Of a stretch of DNA of 64,000 nucleotides, positions 51,002 through 60,035 are shown piece by piece. A program made the translations under genes and the position numbers. Position 1 is the stretch's first letter; each line of letters opens with the position of its first letter. The DNA is from Tenacibaculum aiptasiae (GTDB taxonomy: Bacteria; Bacteroidota; Bacteroidia; Flavobacteriales; Flavobacteriaceae), in the NCBI RefSeq assembly GCF_008806755.1, contig NZ_WAAU01000028.1, forward strand, positions 177,894 through 241,893, written 5' to 3'. The notes below the pieces were generated by a model, which ran no database searches, was not told where the DNA came from, and saw nothing but the letters and a program-made list of their open reading frames with translations.

Positions 51002-51580
51002 TTAAAAAGAATATTTTAAAGTTAAACCAACTTTTGGAGCTTCAATAAGCATAGGGTCTGGCTGAATTGTAGGATTTATAGATAAGCTATCATCTGTGTC
51101 AAATTGCAATAAATGAGCATTAACACTAGCTTCTACAATTTGTAAAACATATAGTAAAACACCAGTTAGAAGAGAAAGATCTCTGTTTTTACGTAATGTT
51201 TTTTGTGCATTTTCCAAACCAGTGGTTGAAATACTTGGGTTTCCATTTAGTCCATCAAATTCATCAGGAAGCCCTTGACTACGAAGCTTAAAAGCGGTTC
51301 TAAAACGATCGTATTCGTTACTATTATCAACGTAAAAGTAAACACTAGCTCCTATGGCAGCCCAAACAATAGGGGCTTTCCAATATTTTTTATTGTAAAT
51401 CTGACCACCTCCAGGGAAAATAGCTGAATAAAAAGCAGCTTTTGAAGGCGACAAAGGATTATATTTATCACTACCTATTTGTAATTGTTTAGCTCTAATA
51501 GCTGTAGAATCTTTTTGAGCAAATGAAGTTTGACTAAAAGAAACACACAAAAAAACCAATATGACAAGTCGAATTTTCAA
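51002..51580 (-). CDS. DUF5683 membrane protein
   Basis: The protein has 192 residues, with a signal-like N-terminus (IRLVILVFLCVSFSQTSFAQ). The segment SPSKAAFYSAIFPGGGQIYN is the family core (Gly-rich turn at the start of a membrane hairpin), followed by a helix at about 65-85 and a second near 130-150. It ends with a Phe, which hints at an outer-membrane location. It stands in the conserved parA-parB-DUF5683-dapB-lepB order of Bacteroidota. Function unknown; co-transcription with parB is indicated by the adjacent stop and start. Confidence 0.88.
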   Translation of the reverse strand: MKIRLVILVFLCVSFSQTSFAQKDSTAIRAKQLQIGSDKYNPLSPSKAAFYSAIFPGGGQIYNKKYWKAPIVWAAIGASVYFYVDNSNEYDRFRTAFKLRSQGLPDEFDGLNGNPSISTTGLENAQKTLRKNRDLSLLTGVLLYVLQIVEASVNAHLLQFDTDDSLSINPTIQPDPMLIEAPKVGLTLKYSF

Positions 51581-52468
51581 TTACTTTAAAAGGTTTTTAA
51601 TTCGATTAAAATCTTCTTCAGAATGAAAAGGAATAGATATTTTTCCTTTTCCACGATTATTTACGCTAACATCAATTTTATGTCCAAAATAATCGCTGAT
51701 TTCTTTCACACTGTCAGCAACAAAGCTAGGTAAAGCCTTCTTTTTACTAGCTTTAGCAACTTTGCCAGCTTTTAAGTTCTTAACTAATTCTTCTGTTTGA
51801 CGAACAGATAATTTTTCACGAACTATTTTTTCGTAAATATTTAATTGATCAGAATTACTGTCAACATTGATAAGTGCTCTACCGTGTCCCATAGAAATAA
51901 AGCCATCACGCATTCCTGTTTGAATAATAGGGTCGAGCTTTAATAAACGTAAATAGTTTGTAACAGTAGAACGTTTTTTACCAACACGAGTACTTAATTC
52001 TTCTTGAGTTAATTGAATTTCATCAATCAAACGTTGGTATGAAAGTGCAACTTCAATAGGGTCAAGATTTTTACGTTGAATATTTTCAACTAATGCCATT
52101 TCTAGCATTTCTTGATCGTTAGCTAAACGGATATATGCAGGAACAGTTTTGTTTCCTATCAATTTAGAAGCTCTAAATCTACGTTCTCCAGAAACTAATT
52201 GAAATTTATCACTAGATAATTTACGAACCGTAATAGGTTGTATTACACCAAGTTCTTTAATCGAATTAGCTAATTCTTGTAAGGCCTCTTCATCAAAATA
52301 AGTTCTAGGTTGATATGGATTTACATCTATCGAATTAATATCTAATTCAACAATTGTACCTACTAGTTTATCTGCGTTTTTATCTTCTGCCGAATTGACT
52401 TCCGCAGTTTCTTTTAATAATGCTGATAAACCTCTACCTAGAGCCTGTTTTTTTGTTGCTTTTGCCAT
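51581..52468 (-). CDS. parB: Chromosome-partition protein ParB (Spo0J)
   Basis: The protein has 295 residues. The N-terminal ParB/Srx domain contains IDVNPYQPRTYFDEEALQEL and the CTP-binding GERRFRASKLIG. The central HTH for parS binding includes TQEELSTRVGKKRSTVTNYL, and a C-terminal dimer domain follows. It loads onto parS sites and spreads as a CTP-dependent clamp. parS itself was not found in this window. The gene lies 9 nt downstream of parA, so the two are co-transcribed. Confidence 0.96.
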   Translation of the reverse strand: MAKATKKQALGRGLSALLKETAEVNSAEDKNADKLVGTIVELDINSIDVNPYQPRTYFDEEALQELANSIKELGVIQPITVRKLSSDKFQLVSGERRFRASKLIGNKTVPAYIRLANDQEMLEMALVENIQRKNLDPIEVALSYQRLIDEIQLTQEELSTRVGKKRSTVTNYLRLLKLDPIIQTGMRDGFISMGHGRALINVDSNSDQLNIYEKIVREKLSVRQTEELVKNLKAGKVAKASKKKALPSFVADSVKEISDYFGHKIDVSVNNRGKGKISIPFHSEEDFNRIKNLLK

Positions 52469-52477
52469 TTACAATAA

Positions 52478-53242
52478 TTATGCGTTTTTGTTTATAATTT
52501 CGTTCGCCAAATTTAAGTAATTTACCGCACCTTTACTCGTAGCATCGTATGAAATTATACTTTCACCATAACTAGGTGCTTCACTTAAACGAATATTTCT
52601 ATGTACTATTGTCTCAAATACCATAGAGCTGAAGTGTTTTTTAACCTCTTCAACTACTTGATTAGAAAGTCTTAAACGAGAATCAAACATTGTTAATAAC
52701 AAACCTTCAATATCTAAATCAGGATTGTGTATTTTTTGAACACTTTTAATAGTGTTTAATAATTTTCCTAAACCTTCTAATGCAAAATATTCACATTGAA
52801 TAGGGATAATTACAGAATTTGCCGATACTAGCGAATTTAATGTAATCAAACCTAAAGAAGGAGCGCAGTCAATTAAGATGTAATCGTAATCGTCTTTTAC
52901 TTCTTCTAATGCTTTTTTAAGCATGTATTCTCTTTCTTGTTTGTCTACTAATTCAATTTCAATAGCAACTAAGTCAATATGCGCAGGGATTAAATCAACA
53001 TTAGGAGAATCTGTTTTTAAAATAGTATCTTTTACAGGAATAGCATGTTCTAAAACCTGATATGTACCCAATTCAACACTTTCAACATCTAAGCCTAAAC
53101 CAGAAGTAGCATTCGCCTGGGGATCGGCGTCAATTAACAATACTTTATTTTCTAAAACACCTAAGGATGCTGCTAAGTTTACAGTGGTAGTAGTTTTACC
53201 CACTCCACCTTTTTGATTTGCAATTGCTATTATTCTACCCAT
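52478..53242 (-). CDS. parA: Chromosome-partition ATPase ParA (Soj)
   Basis: The protein has 254 residues with the deviant Walker A motif IANQKGGVGKTTTTVNLAAS. Switch motif ALLIDADPQANATSGL-like residues appear as VLLIDADPQANATSGLGLD, and the Walker B/second switch is YDYILIDCAPSLGLITLNSL. It has no N-terminal HTH, so it is the short chromosomal type. It works with ParB to segregate the origin region. It is the first gene of the parA-parB-DUF5683-dapB run. Confidence 0.96.
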   Translation of the reverse strand: MGRIIAIANQKGGVGKTTTTVNLAASLGVLENKVLLIDADPQANATSGLGLDVESVELGTYQVLEHAIPVKDTILKTDSPNVDLIPAHIDLVAIEIELVDKQEREYMLKKALEEVKDDYDYILIDCAPSLGLITLNSLVSANSVIIPIQCEYFALEGLGKLLNTIKSVQKIHNPDLDIEGLLLTMFDSRLRLSNQVVEEVKKHFSSMVFETIVHRNIRLSEAPSYGESIISYDATSKGAVNYLNLANEIINKNA

Positions 53243-53399
53243 TATAATATGAAAAGTTTGAAAGAGGTAAATTTACAATTATTTATCATTTTTGAAAGGG
53301 AAAGATGTTAATAAATGTAACTGTTTGATTTTATGGTGTTAAAAAGAAAAAGCTGAGAATGTAAATTTATAGCTTTGTAATATGTTAGGTTTGAGTGTC
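53243..53399. other. Upstream region of parA, nothing assigned
   Basis: This stretch is AT-rich and noncoding. A TAnnTTTA-like box (TAAATTTA on the minus strand near 53270) may be the parA promoter. No parS-like palindrome or DnaA box cluster was seen. Confidence 0.4.
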
Positions 53400-53541
53400 T
53401 TATCTGTTCAGAGTTGCAGGTGTAACTAGTATGGTAAATAATTCTTCCTTTTAGTACCGTAAATTGGAGTTAAAATACCTGTTCTACTTGTTGAACTCAT
53501 TTCAATTAAAGTATCGTTAGAGTTTAAATTATTGAATATTT
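53400..53541 (-). pseudogene. Decayed copy of the dnaN 3' end
   Basis: The plus sequence at 53400-53541 aligns over its length with the 3' end of dnaN (plus 55456-55597), including the former stop codon (53400-53402). The minus-strand translation keeps NNLNSNDTLIEMSS and RTGILTPI where intact DnaN has NNLNSNDVLIEMSL and RAGILTPI. A one-base deletion near 53446 shifts the frame, and an in-frame stop follows. Similarity fades beyond about 53541, with possible weak matches to 53580. It has no start or promoter. The copy lies in the same orientation as dnaN, 2056 bp away, with the VWA gene between them. Confidence 0.82.
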
Positions 53542-53649
53542 GAAATATTTGGGAGTGTGAAACTAAATGAATTGAAATTTGTGAGGTTAAAGATAGTTTT
53601 TTTGTAGTTTTAACAAAAAATTGAATTCATCTACTCTTTATTATCTTCT

Positions 53650-55323
53650 ATGAGAATTATTAGCTTATTGTTAACTATTTTACTATGTTGTTTTTCATCT
53701 TTCGCTCAACAAAAAGAAAAACAGAATCAGGCTTTATTAGCTAATACACTCAATGTGCATATAGATTACCTGAATTTTATAGCTAAAAAAAACGGGTATG
53801 GTCGTAAGTTACTCAATTATTTAACTTTTAACCAAAGGTTTAATGAGAAAGTAACCAAAAGTTATAAGTCTTCTATTGAAAAATCTTCAAAATATCAATT
53901 AAAAACCCCTAGGTTTAATAAACCTGCTAAAATGTTTTCTTATGATTTGAAAAAAAAAGAATCATTATTAGAAAAAGTAAGGTCATTACAGGAAAATATT
54001 CCAATAACTGATCGGTATAAAGTAATAACATTATTTGATTCGATTAAAAATAATATTGAAAATTTTGCTGTAATTCATAAAAACATATATGATTTAACTA
54101 AAGACGCTCCTGTTATAGCTAATAATCAAAAAATAATTAATAGTGTTTATTTGAATTTAACTAAGCTTGATAATGCTGAAGAGTTGATACGTAAATTGAA
54201 CTATGAATTTGAAAATTTAGTGCATAATGTATATAGAAAGCACTTTCCTGTTACAAGTAATAATAATTCTTGGTTATTAAGTGCTAAGGAAATGGAAATG
54301 GCTATAGATACTGCTCGTGTATACTTGAAAAAAATTAGAGCACAAGAGATTTCGTCAACTAAATTAGTAGATACTGTTGGTTTAAGTAAATTGTTAAACC
54401 AATTAAAAAGCAACAGAAATAAAAACTTACAAGGTATTCATCCTTATACTTATGAAACTGTACATTCAATACATGATGACTATGATATGTTTGGAAGTGT
54501 TTTAAGAAAGTTTATAAAAGGGATAAGTTGTAGTAGTTGTTTGTCTAATAAAAAAACTAAAAAAAGAGATATTAGTAGATTATACAATTATGCATATTAT
54601 GATTTAAATAGTGCTGTTACTTACTATAATAACTTTGCTAATTCTAGCTCTGAAACGAAATATATGAAAGTAACACCGCAATTTTTGTTGCATAAAATAA
54701 TTGATTTTGGATGGTATGATATGGAGCCCCAGCCCAACCAACCAATGCCAACAATTGAAAATTTATTTATAGAATCATATGCTTTTAATCATACAGTATT
54801 GTTGTTAGATGTGTCTCGTAGTATGAATCATTACACAAAATTGCCATTGATTAAAAATTCTATAAAACAACTTTCTTTGCATTTAAGAAAAAATGATCGA
54901 TTATCGGTAGTGATATATTCTAATGATGCTAAGGCTATTATGACCAATGTTTCTTTTACGGATTCGAAATCAATAGCTTTACTTGAAAAGCTGAGTTCTA
55001 ACGGAAAAACAAACGCGGCAAAAGGTTTAGATTTGGCTCTTGAAATAGGACGTTCAAAATTTATTGCTAATGGTAATAACAGAATTATATTAGCTACAGA
55101 TGGAGACTTTGCATTGACCCCAAAAAGTTTTGATCAAGTAAAACAAGGAGCTAAAGAAAATATAGTGCTTTCTGTTTTTGGATTTGGTAAAAGAGTTGCA
55201 AATGAAAAGCAATTGAAAAAATTAGCAGAAGTAGGAGCGGGGCATTATCAAAAAATAACTATTAAAAATAGTTTGGAAGCAATTATAAAAGAATTAACAG
55301 CTGTAAAGCGTAAAGATTTGTAA
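53650..55323 (+). CDS. Secreted VWA domain protein
   Basis: The protein has 557 residues with a signal peptide ending near CCFSSFAQQ (residue 22). Residues about 25-330 are Lys/Asn-rich and helical, with a CSSCLSNKK cysteine pair near 295. A von Willebrand factor A domain lies at about 375-550: MIDAS DVSRSMN (DxSxS) near 387, the Thr/Ser loop SSNGKTNAAKGLDLALEIG and the Asp region ILATDGDFALTP. It could bind a metal and a protein ligand at the cell surface or in the periplasm. It lacks a lipobox. It is flanked by a dnaN remnant and intact dnaN and converges on the latter. Confidence 0.85.
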   Translation: MRIISLLLTILLCCFSSFAQQKEKQNQALLANTLNVHIDYLNFIAKKNGYGRKLLNYLTFNQRFNEKVTKSYKSSIEKSSKYQLKTPRFNKPAKMFSYDLKKKESLLEKVRSLQENIPITDRYKVITLFDSIKNNIENFAVIHKNIYDLTKDAPVIANNQKIINSVYLNLTKLDNAEELIRKLNYEFENLVHNVYRKHFPVTSNNNSWLLSAKEMEMAIDTARVYLKKIRAQEISSTKLVDTVGLSKLLNQLKSNRNKNLQGIHPYTYETVHSIHDDYDMFGSVLRKFIKGISCSSCLSNKKTKKRDISRLYNYAYYDLNSAVTYYNNFANSSSETKYMKVTPQFLLHKIIDFGWYDMEPQPNQPMPTIENLFIESYAFNHTVLLLDVSRSMNHYTKLPLIKNSIKQLSLHLRKNDRLSVVIYSNDAKAIMTNVSFTDSKSIALLEKLSSNGKTNAAKGLDLALEIGRSKFIANGNNRIILATDGDFALTPKSFDQVKQGAKENIVLSVFGFGKRVANEKQLKKLAEVGAGHYQKITIKNSLEAIIKELTAVKRKDL

Positions 55324-55399
55324 GAAGGTGGGGTAAGTGGTTTTATTGTCTTATAGTATTAGCTTCTATATGGTGTAATAGCAGTATAAGTAATAAAAA

Positions 55400-55421
55400 A
55401 ACCACAACTTTTGTTGTGGTT
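55400..55421. terminator. Intrinsic terminator between the VWA and dnaN genes
   Basis: AACCACAAC (55400-55408) pairs with GTTGTGGTT (55413-55421) around TTTT. On the minus strand it is followed by a run of T, so it primarily ends dnaN transcription; the plus-strand tail is weaker. Confidence 0.85.
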
Positions 55422-55455
55422 CTATATGTATAAAATTTAATGACTTATTTTATCA

Positions 55456-56574
55456 TTATCCGTTAAGCATTACAGGCATAACTAGCATAGTAACTAATTC
55501 TCCTTCTTCAGTACCGTCGATAGGAGTTAAAATACCAGCTCTATTTGGTAAACTCATTTCAATTAAAACATCGTTAGAGTTTAAGTTGTTTAACATTTCA
55601 CTTAAAAAACGAGAGTTAAATCCAATTTGCATATCATCACCTTGATAATCGCAATTTAAACGTTCGTCAGCTTTATTTGAGTAATCTAAATCTTCAGCAG
55701 AAATATTTAACTCAGTTCCAGCCATTTTTAATCGAATCTGATGTGTAGTTTTACTTGAGAAAATAGAAACACGACGAACTGAATTTAAGAAAGAAGCCCT
55801 GTCAACAGTAAGTTTATTTGGGTTTTCTTTAGGGATTACAGCTTCATAATTAGGATATTTACCGTCAATTAATCTACAAACTAAAACAGCATTTTCAAAA
55901 GTAAATTTAGCATTAGTCTCATTATATTCAATAACAACATTGTTTTCTGAACCTCCTAAAATTCCTTTTAATAAGTTTAAAGGTTTTTTAGGCATGATGA
56001 ATTCAGCAGATTTATCAGCAGTAACATCAGTACGAGTATATTTTACTAATTTATGAGCATCTGTAGCAACAAAAGTTAATTCTTTTGAATTGAATTGAAA
56101 AAAGACACCACTCATTACAGGTCTTAAATCATCGTTACCAGCAGCAAATATTGTTTTAGAAATCGCAGTAGCTAAAATGTGAGAAGGAATCTCAGTGCTG
56201 CTAGGAGAAGGTAATTCAACAGCTTTAGGAAACTCTTCGCCACTAAAGTAGGCCATGTCGTATTTACCTTGCTCAGAAATAATTTCAATTGTACTATCTC
56301 CTTCAGCTTTAAAAGTTAAAGGTTGCTCTGGAAATGTTTTTAAAGTATCTAGTAATAAACGAGCATTAATGGCAATAGCACCAGTGTCAGTACTTTCAAC
56401 TTCAACAACAGAAGTCATGGTAGTTTCAAGATCAGACGACGATACTTTAAGTTCGTTTTCATTTAGTTCAAACAAGAAGTTGTCTAAAATAGGTAATGTG
56501 TTATTGCTATTTATAACTCCTCCTAAAACTTGTAGTTGTTTTAATAATTGAGAGCTAGATACGATAAATTTCAT
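55456..56574 (-). CDS. dnaN: DNA polymerase III sliding clamp (beta subunit)
   Basis: The protein has 372 residues with the three-domain DnaN structure. It begins MKFIVSSSQLLKQLQVLGGV, and carries GVFFQFNSKELTFVATDAHK (domain 2) and TPIDGTEEGELVTMLVMPVM at the C-terminus, the family's typical end. It forms the ring clamp that tethers DNA polymerase III. A degenerate copy of its 3' end lies at 53400-53541. The minus-strand -7 box TATATTTG is upstream at 56603. No dnaA is in this window. Confidence 0.98.
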   Translation of the reverse strand: MKFIVSSSQLLKQLQVLGGVINSNNTLPILDNFLFELNENELKVSSSDLETTMTSVVEVESTDTGAIAINARLLLDTLKTFPEQPLTFKAEGDSTIEIISEQGKYDMAYFSGEEFPKAVELPSPSSTEIPSHILATAISKTIFAAGNDDLRPVMSGVFFQFNSKELTFVATDAHKLVKYTRTDVTADKSAEFIMPKKPLNLLKGILGGSENNVVIEYNETNAKFTFENAVLVCRLIDGKYPNYEAVIPKENPNKLTVDRASFLNSVRRVSIFSSKTTHQIRLKMAGTELNISAEDLDYSNKADERLNCDYQGDDMQIGFNSRFLSEMLNNLNSNDVLIEMSLPNRAGILTPIDGTEEGELVTMLVMPVMLNG

Positions 56575-56602
56575 TTAGTATAGTTTCTGTTTATTAGATT
56601 TA

Positions 56603-56610
56603 CAAATATA
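56603..56610 (-). promoter_or_regulatory. dnaN promoter -7 box
   Basis: TATATTTG on the minus strand matches TAnnTTTG and lies 29 nt upstream of the dnaN ATG. No clear -33 TTG was found at the expected distance. Confidence 0.5.
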
Positions 56611-56658
56611 TCTTAATTTGATGATTTTAAAAATTATTTTTTTAATAGTTAAAAATGA

Positions 56659-57609
56659 TTAGTTAAACTGATAATTTAACTGTATTGAACCATAAAAATT
56701 ACCTCTCGGAACTCTAACGCTTTTTAGTTTTTTTGTGTGGAAATGGACTGAGTATCCAAAGTTAAAACGATTAAGGGTAAAGCGAATTCCTATTTCGTTT
56801 GTAAACCTAAGAGGTTCAAGTTCAAATGTAATAGGGCTATTGTTGTTGAGAAAGCTACCCTGAATTGAAGCGTCATATATGGCGTAAGTTAGCATTGGTT
56901 TGATAAAGAGAAAAGATTCAATTTCGTTATTAAAGCCAGTTTTGTCATTGTTAAGGTTAGCGTTAAAAATAATAGAATTGGTGATTTTCTGCAAAGGTTT
57001 TAAACCTATGCGTAATAGAAAACCGCTAGAAAAATCGGTATAAACGGTTCCTAATCTGGCATTGTTTATCCAGTTTATGTCTAGTGTACTTGATTTATCA
57101 ACTACTAATTTTTTTATATAACTTCCAGAAAGGTTTAATGCAAAAGCATCAGCGATTTGATATTTCCATCCAATGGCTTTTTTGTAACCGTAAATATCAT
57201 GAATGAAATCTTGAAGATCTTTGCTAAGAGCAGAAGGGCCAATAATTCCTGTTTGAATTGAAGTTTTTAGAATAGATTCATTTTTATAAAAACGATTAAT
57301 GCCAAAGCTGCCAAATAAGTAACCAGCAAAAGGACGGTCATGATTCATGTGTTGCTGAACTGTAGCTTTGTATGGCGTGTACATATGATGTCCTAATTGA
57401 ATTTCATATGATTTTTTTACGAGTTTTTCATCTTCTTTTTTGCTTAAAAATCTATAAGTTAAAAACATTCCGTTAGTATAATACCTGTCTTGTGATGTTG
57501 ATACAAATAGATCATTGTCATTAAGGAAACTGAACTCTTTGGAATATTTTCTTTGAGAATAAAAATTAATTGAAATTAAGGAGAATAAAAAGAAGCTAAT
57601 TTTTTTCAT
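56659..57609 (-). CDS. LpxR-like lipid A deacylase (outer membrane)
   Basis: The protein has 316 residues, with a signal peptide ending near ISINFYSQR (residue 20). It has the DUF2219/LpxR motifs FLNDNDLFVSTSQDRYYTNG (conserved Asn/Asp and Thr region) and HDRPFAGYLFGSFG, then antiparallel strands ending in YQFN. LpxR removes the 3' acyl chains from lipid A in the outer membrane, using calcium. The active-site His of Salmonella LpxR could not be placed with certainty. It stands alone, divergent from the tandem PPK2 genes. Confidence 0.83.
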   Translation of the reverse strand: MKKISFFLFSLISINFYSQRKYSKEFSFLNDNDLFVSTSQDRYYTNGMFLTYRFLSKKEDEKLVKKSYEIQLGHHMYTPYKATVQQHMNHDRPFAGYLFGSFGINRFYKNESILKTSIQTGIIGPSALSKDLQDFIHDIYGYKKAIGWKYQIADAFALNLSGSYIKKLVVDKSSTLDINWINNARLGTVYTDFSSGFLLRIGLKPLQKITNSIIFNANLNNDKTGFNNEIESFLFIKPMLTYAIYDASIQGSFLNNNSPITFELEPLRFTNEIGIRFTLNRFNFGYSVHFHTKKLKSVRVPRGNFYGSIQLNYQFN

Positions 57610-57677
57610 AACTGCTAATATCGTTTTATTTTAGCAAAACAAGGGTTAATTTATTCATAATTATAATAGTTTTTTTA

Positions 57678-58535
57678 ATGAAAGAAAAGGCGAAACTTAC
57701 ACTTGCTGATTTTGAAAGTGTTTCAACAAATGAAGAGTTGTTGAAAGTGATTAAAAAGAAGAAAATTTCTATAGACAAAGTAGAGGTTAAGTTGGCTTAT
57801 GAAAAAGAGTTAAAAGAGCTTCAAGTAGAATTGGTGAAATTGCAACAATGGATAGCGAAAAATAACAAACGAGTGGCTGTTATTTTTGAAGGAAGAGATG
57901 CGGCAGGTAAAGGAGGGAGTATTCGACGATTTATGGAGCACTTGAATCCAAGGTCTATGCGTTTAGTGGCTTTAAATAAACCAACGGATGTGGAAAAAGG
58001 GCAATGGTATTTTCAAAGATATATTAAAGAATTGCCTAACCCAGGAGAAATTGTTTTTTTTGATCGTAGTTGGTATAATAGAGCGGTTGTGGAGCCAGTA
58101 ATGGGGTTTTGTACTAAAGAACAATATAAGACTTTTTTAGTGCAAGTTCCAGAGTTTGAACATATGTTATATGAAGATGGGGTTATAATTATAAAGTTTT
58201 GGTTGTCTATATCAAAAGATGAACAATTACGCAGGTTTGATGCACGAAATGATAATCCTTTGAAAAGATGGAAGTTTAGTCCAGTAGATAAAAAAGGTCA
58301 AGAGTTGTGGGATAAGTATACATATTACAAAAATGAGATGTTTAGTAAGACACATACAACATACAGTCCATGGATAGTTGTAAAAACTAATGATAAAAAG
58401 AAGGCGAGGGTTGAGTGTATACGACATGTTTTGTCGCAATTTAATTATGAAGAAGTAGAGGAGTCTAAAACAGTATCGAATCCAGATCCTAATATAGTAA
58501 TGCGTTATTATCGTTCAGCAAATCATTTAGATTAA
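57678..58535 (+). CDS. Polyphosphate kinase 2 (class I-like), first of tandem pair
   Basis: The protein has 285 residues. Walker A is VIFEGRDAAGKGGSIRRFME, the acceptor loop is QWYFQRYIKELPNPGE, Walker B IVFFDRSWYNRAVVEPVMGF, and the lid is in FDARNDNPLKRWKFSPVDKK. These are the PPK2 class I motifs, so it should phosphorylate nucleoside diphosphates using polyphosphate, or the reverse. The N-terminal helix region (about 1-55) is longer than in minimal PPK2 proteins. A paralogue starts 3 nt after its stop. Confidence 0.93.
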   Translation: MKEKAKLTLADFESVSTNEELLKVIKKKKISIDKVEVKLAYEKELKELQVELVKLQQWIAKNNKRVAVIFEGRDAAGKGGSIRRFMEHLNPRSMRLVALNKPTDVEKGQWYFQRYIKELPNPGEIVFFDRSWYNRAVVEPVMGFCTKEQYKTFLVQVPEFEHMLYEDGVIIIKFWLSISKDEQLRRFDARNDNPLKRWKFSPVDKKGQELWDKYTYYKNEMFSKTHTTYSPWIVVKTNDKKKARVECIRHVLSQFNYEEVEESKTVSNPDPNIVMRYYRSANHLD

Positions 58536-58538
58536 ATT

Positions 58539-59318
58539 ATGGAGAAGTTAACACAGAAAGATGTAGATAAGTTAAATACGAATAGAGGGTTGAAGGCAGT
58601 ATTGTCAAAACCTTTTAATTTGGAACGAGCATTACGTTATGTTGATTATGAACGAAAGCTGAAAAAATTACAAGTAGAATTAATTCGTTTACAAACGTGG
58701 GCAATAAATAATAATGAACGAATCATAGTTCTTTTTGAAGGGAGAGATGCAGCAGGAAAAGGTGGGGCGATACGTAGAATTACAGAGCGAATTAATCCAA
58801 GGCATATGAGGATTGTTGCCTTGCCAAAACCTAATGAGGATCAGAAGTCTCAATGGTATTTTCAACGTTATGTAGAGCAGTTTCCAAAAGCAGGAGAAAT
58901 AGTGTTTTTTGATCGTAGTTGGTATAATAGAGCAGTGGTAGAACCTGTAAATGGTTTTTGTACTCAAGAGCAATATCAAATTTTTATGAATCAAGTAAAT
59001 GATTTTGAAAGAATGATTTTAGAGTCAGGTATTAGATTGGTGAAAATATATATGTCAATTAATAAAAAAGAGCAGGCAAAAAGGTTTAGAGATATTAAAA
59101 ACAATCCTTTAAAACAATGGAAAATGACGCCTGTAGATATGAGGGCGCAGGAGTTGTGGGATGATTATACTGAGTATAAAAGAGCGATGTTTTCTAAAAC
59201 GAATACAAAAATATCACCTTGGAAAGTGATACGAGCTAATAGAAAAACCATAGCTCGTATTAATGTGATTAACCATATATTAAAGAGTATTCCATACGAT
59301 AAGAATACAGAAGTTTAA
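58539..59318 (+). CDS. Polyphosphate kinase 2 (class I-like), second of tandem pair
   Basis: This 259-residue protein is closely related to the preceding protein, with Walker A VLFEGRDAAGKGGAIRRITE, QWYFQRYVEQFPKAGE, IVFFDRSWYNRAVVEPVNGF and lid FRDIKNNPLKQWKMTPVDMR. It is probably active, since all Lys and Asp residues of the motifs are retained. The two likely arose by tandem duplication and may differ in nucleotide preference or form a hetero-oligomer. It converges on the phosphatase gene with a 1-nt gap. Confidence 0.93.
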   Translation: MEKLTQKDVDKLNTNRGLKAVLSKPFNLERALRYVDYERKLKKLQVELIRLQTWAINNNERIIVLFEGRDAAGKGGAIRRITERINPRHMRIVALPKPNEDQKSQWYFQRYVEQFPKAGEIVFFDRSWYNRAVVEPVNGFCTQEQYQIFMNQVNDFERMILESGIRLVKIYMSINKKEQAKRFRDIKNNPLKQWKMTPVDMRAQELWDDYTEYKRAMFSKTNTKISPWKVIRANRKTIARINVINHILKSIPYDKNTEV

Positions 59319-59319
59319 A

Positions 59320-59952
59320 TTATAAATGGTTTTTTATAGTTTCAAAAATATAAAATACCTCACCGGCAATTTGTTTACTTGTGTTTAAGTAAGTTTCTTC
59401 CATTAAATCTGTATTATCAGAAATTTTAGGGTCGGTGAAAGGAAGGTGAAATCTAGAGATGGCATCAGGAATAAAAGGACAGTTTTCATCAGCGCTATCA
59501 CAAGTTGTAATTGCTATATAGGGAAAGCTGTTGCTTGAATGGTCGTATGTCTTTGAAAAACCTAAAATAGATTTTTTTGTTCCTTGAAAAGAAATTAAAT
59601 AACGAGGGTTCTGATGTGAAAAATCTATGATGTTAAAGTTGAAGCCGGTTTTTTGAAGGCATTTTACAGTATTTCTATGGAAAGCGGTAATTTCTGTACC
59701 GCCAGAATAAGTGAAAATGTTTTTTAAATTAAAGTATTCTATAGCATAAAAGCTCCAAACTTGAGCTAGTTGGCTTCTTCTTGAGTTATGAGTACAAATA
59801 AAGTTTAAATTAATTTTTTCTCTATCGTTAAACTCATCAATGATAGTATGAGCGATATCGCCAATTAAATTTAAACGATCATTATTGATAATAGTTTCTT
59901 TTCGGGCTTCTTCAAAGAAAGTTTTTGTACTAATATTTTTAGTCTTTATCAT
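59320..59952 (-). CDS. Low-molecular-weight phosphatase / arsenate reductase-like protein
   Basis: The protein has 210 residues. The phosphate loop is CTHNSRRSQLAQVWSFYAIE near residue 53, matching C-x5-R-S of LMW tyrosine phosphatases and ArsC. Other conserved parts are TCDSADENCPFIPDAISRF with two cysteines and FTDPKISD, which fit the thioredoxin-linked ArsC/arsenate reductase mechanism. The two Cys of the later segment could relay a disulfide from the active Cys, so arsenate reduction is plausible; phosphatase activity is equally possible. No ars operon genes are adjacent. Confidence 0.82.
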   Translation of the reverse strand: MIKTKNISTKTFFEEARKETIINNDRLNLIGDIAHTIIDEFNDREKINLNFICTHNSRRSQLAQVWSFYAIEYFNLKNIFTYSGGTEITAFHRNTVKCLQKTGFNFNIIDFSHQNPRYLISFQGTKKSILGFSKTYDHSSNSFPYIAITTCDSADENCPFIPDAISRFHLPFTDPKISDNTDLMEETYLNTSKQIAGEVFYIFETIKNHL

Positions 59953-60035
59953 TTATTTACAGTTCTTTTGTAAAATAGAATTATGTGCAAAAATACACTG
60001 TAAAGCTCTTTTGTAGAATTAAGTAAAGGTTAAGA

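Noticed and set aside
51581..56574. Replication origin near parAB and dnaN
   Set aside because: No DnaA-box cluster, AT-rich repeat array or parS-like 16-bp palindrome was seen, and dnaA is not here.
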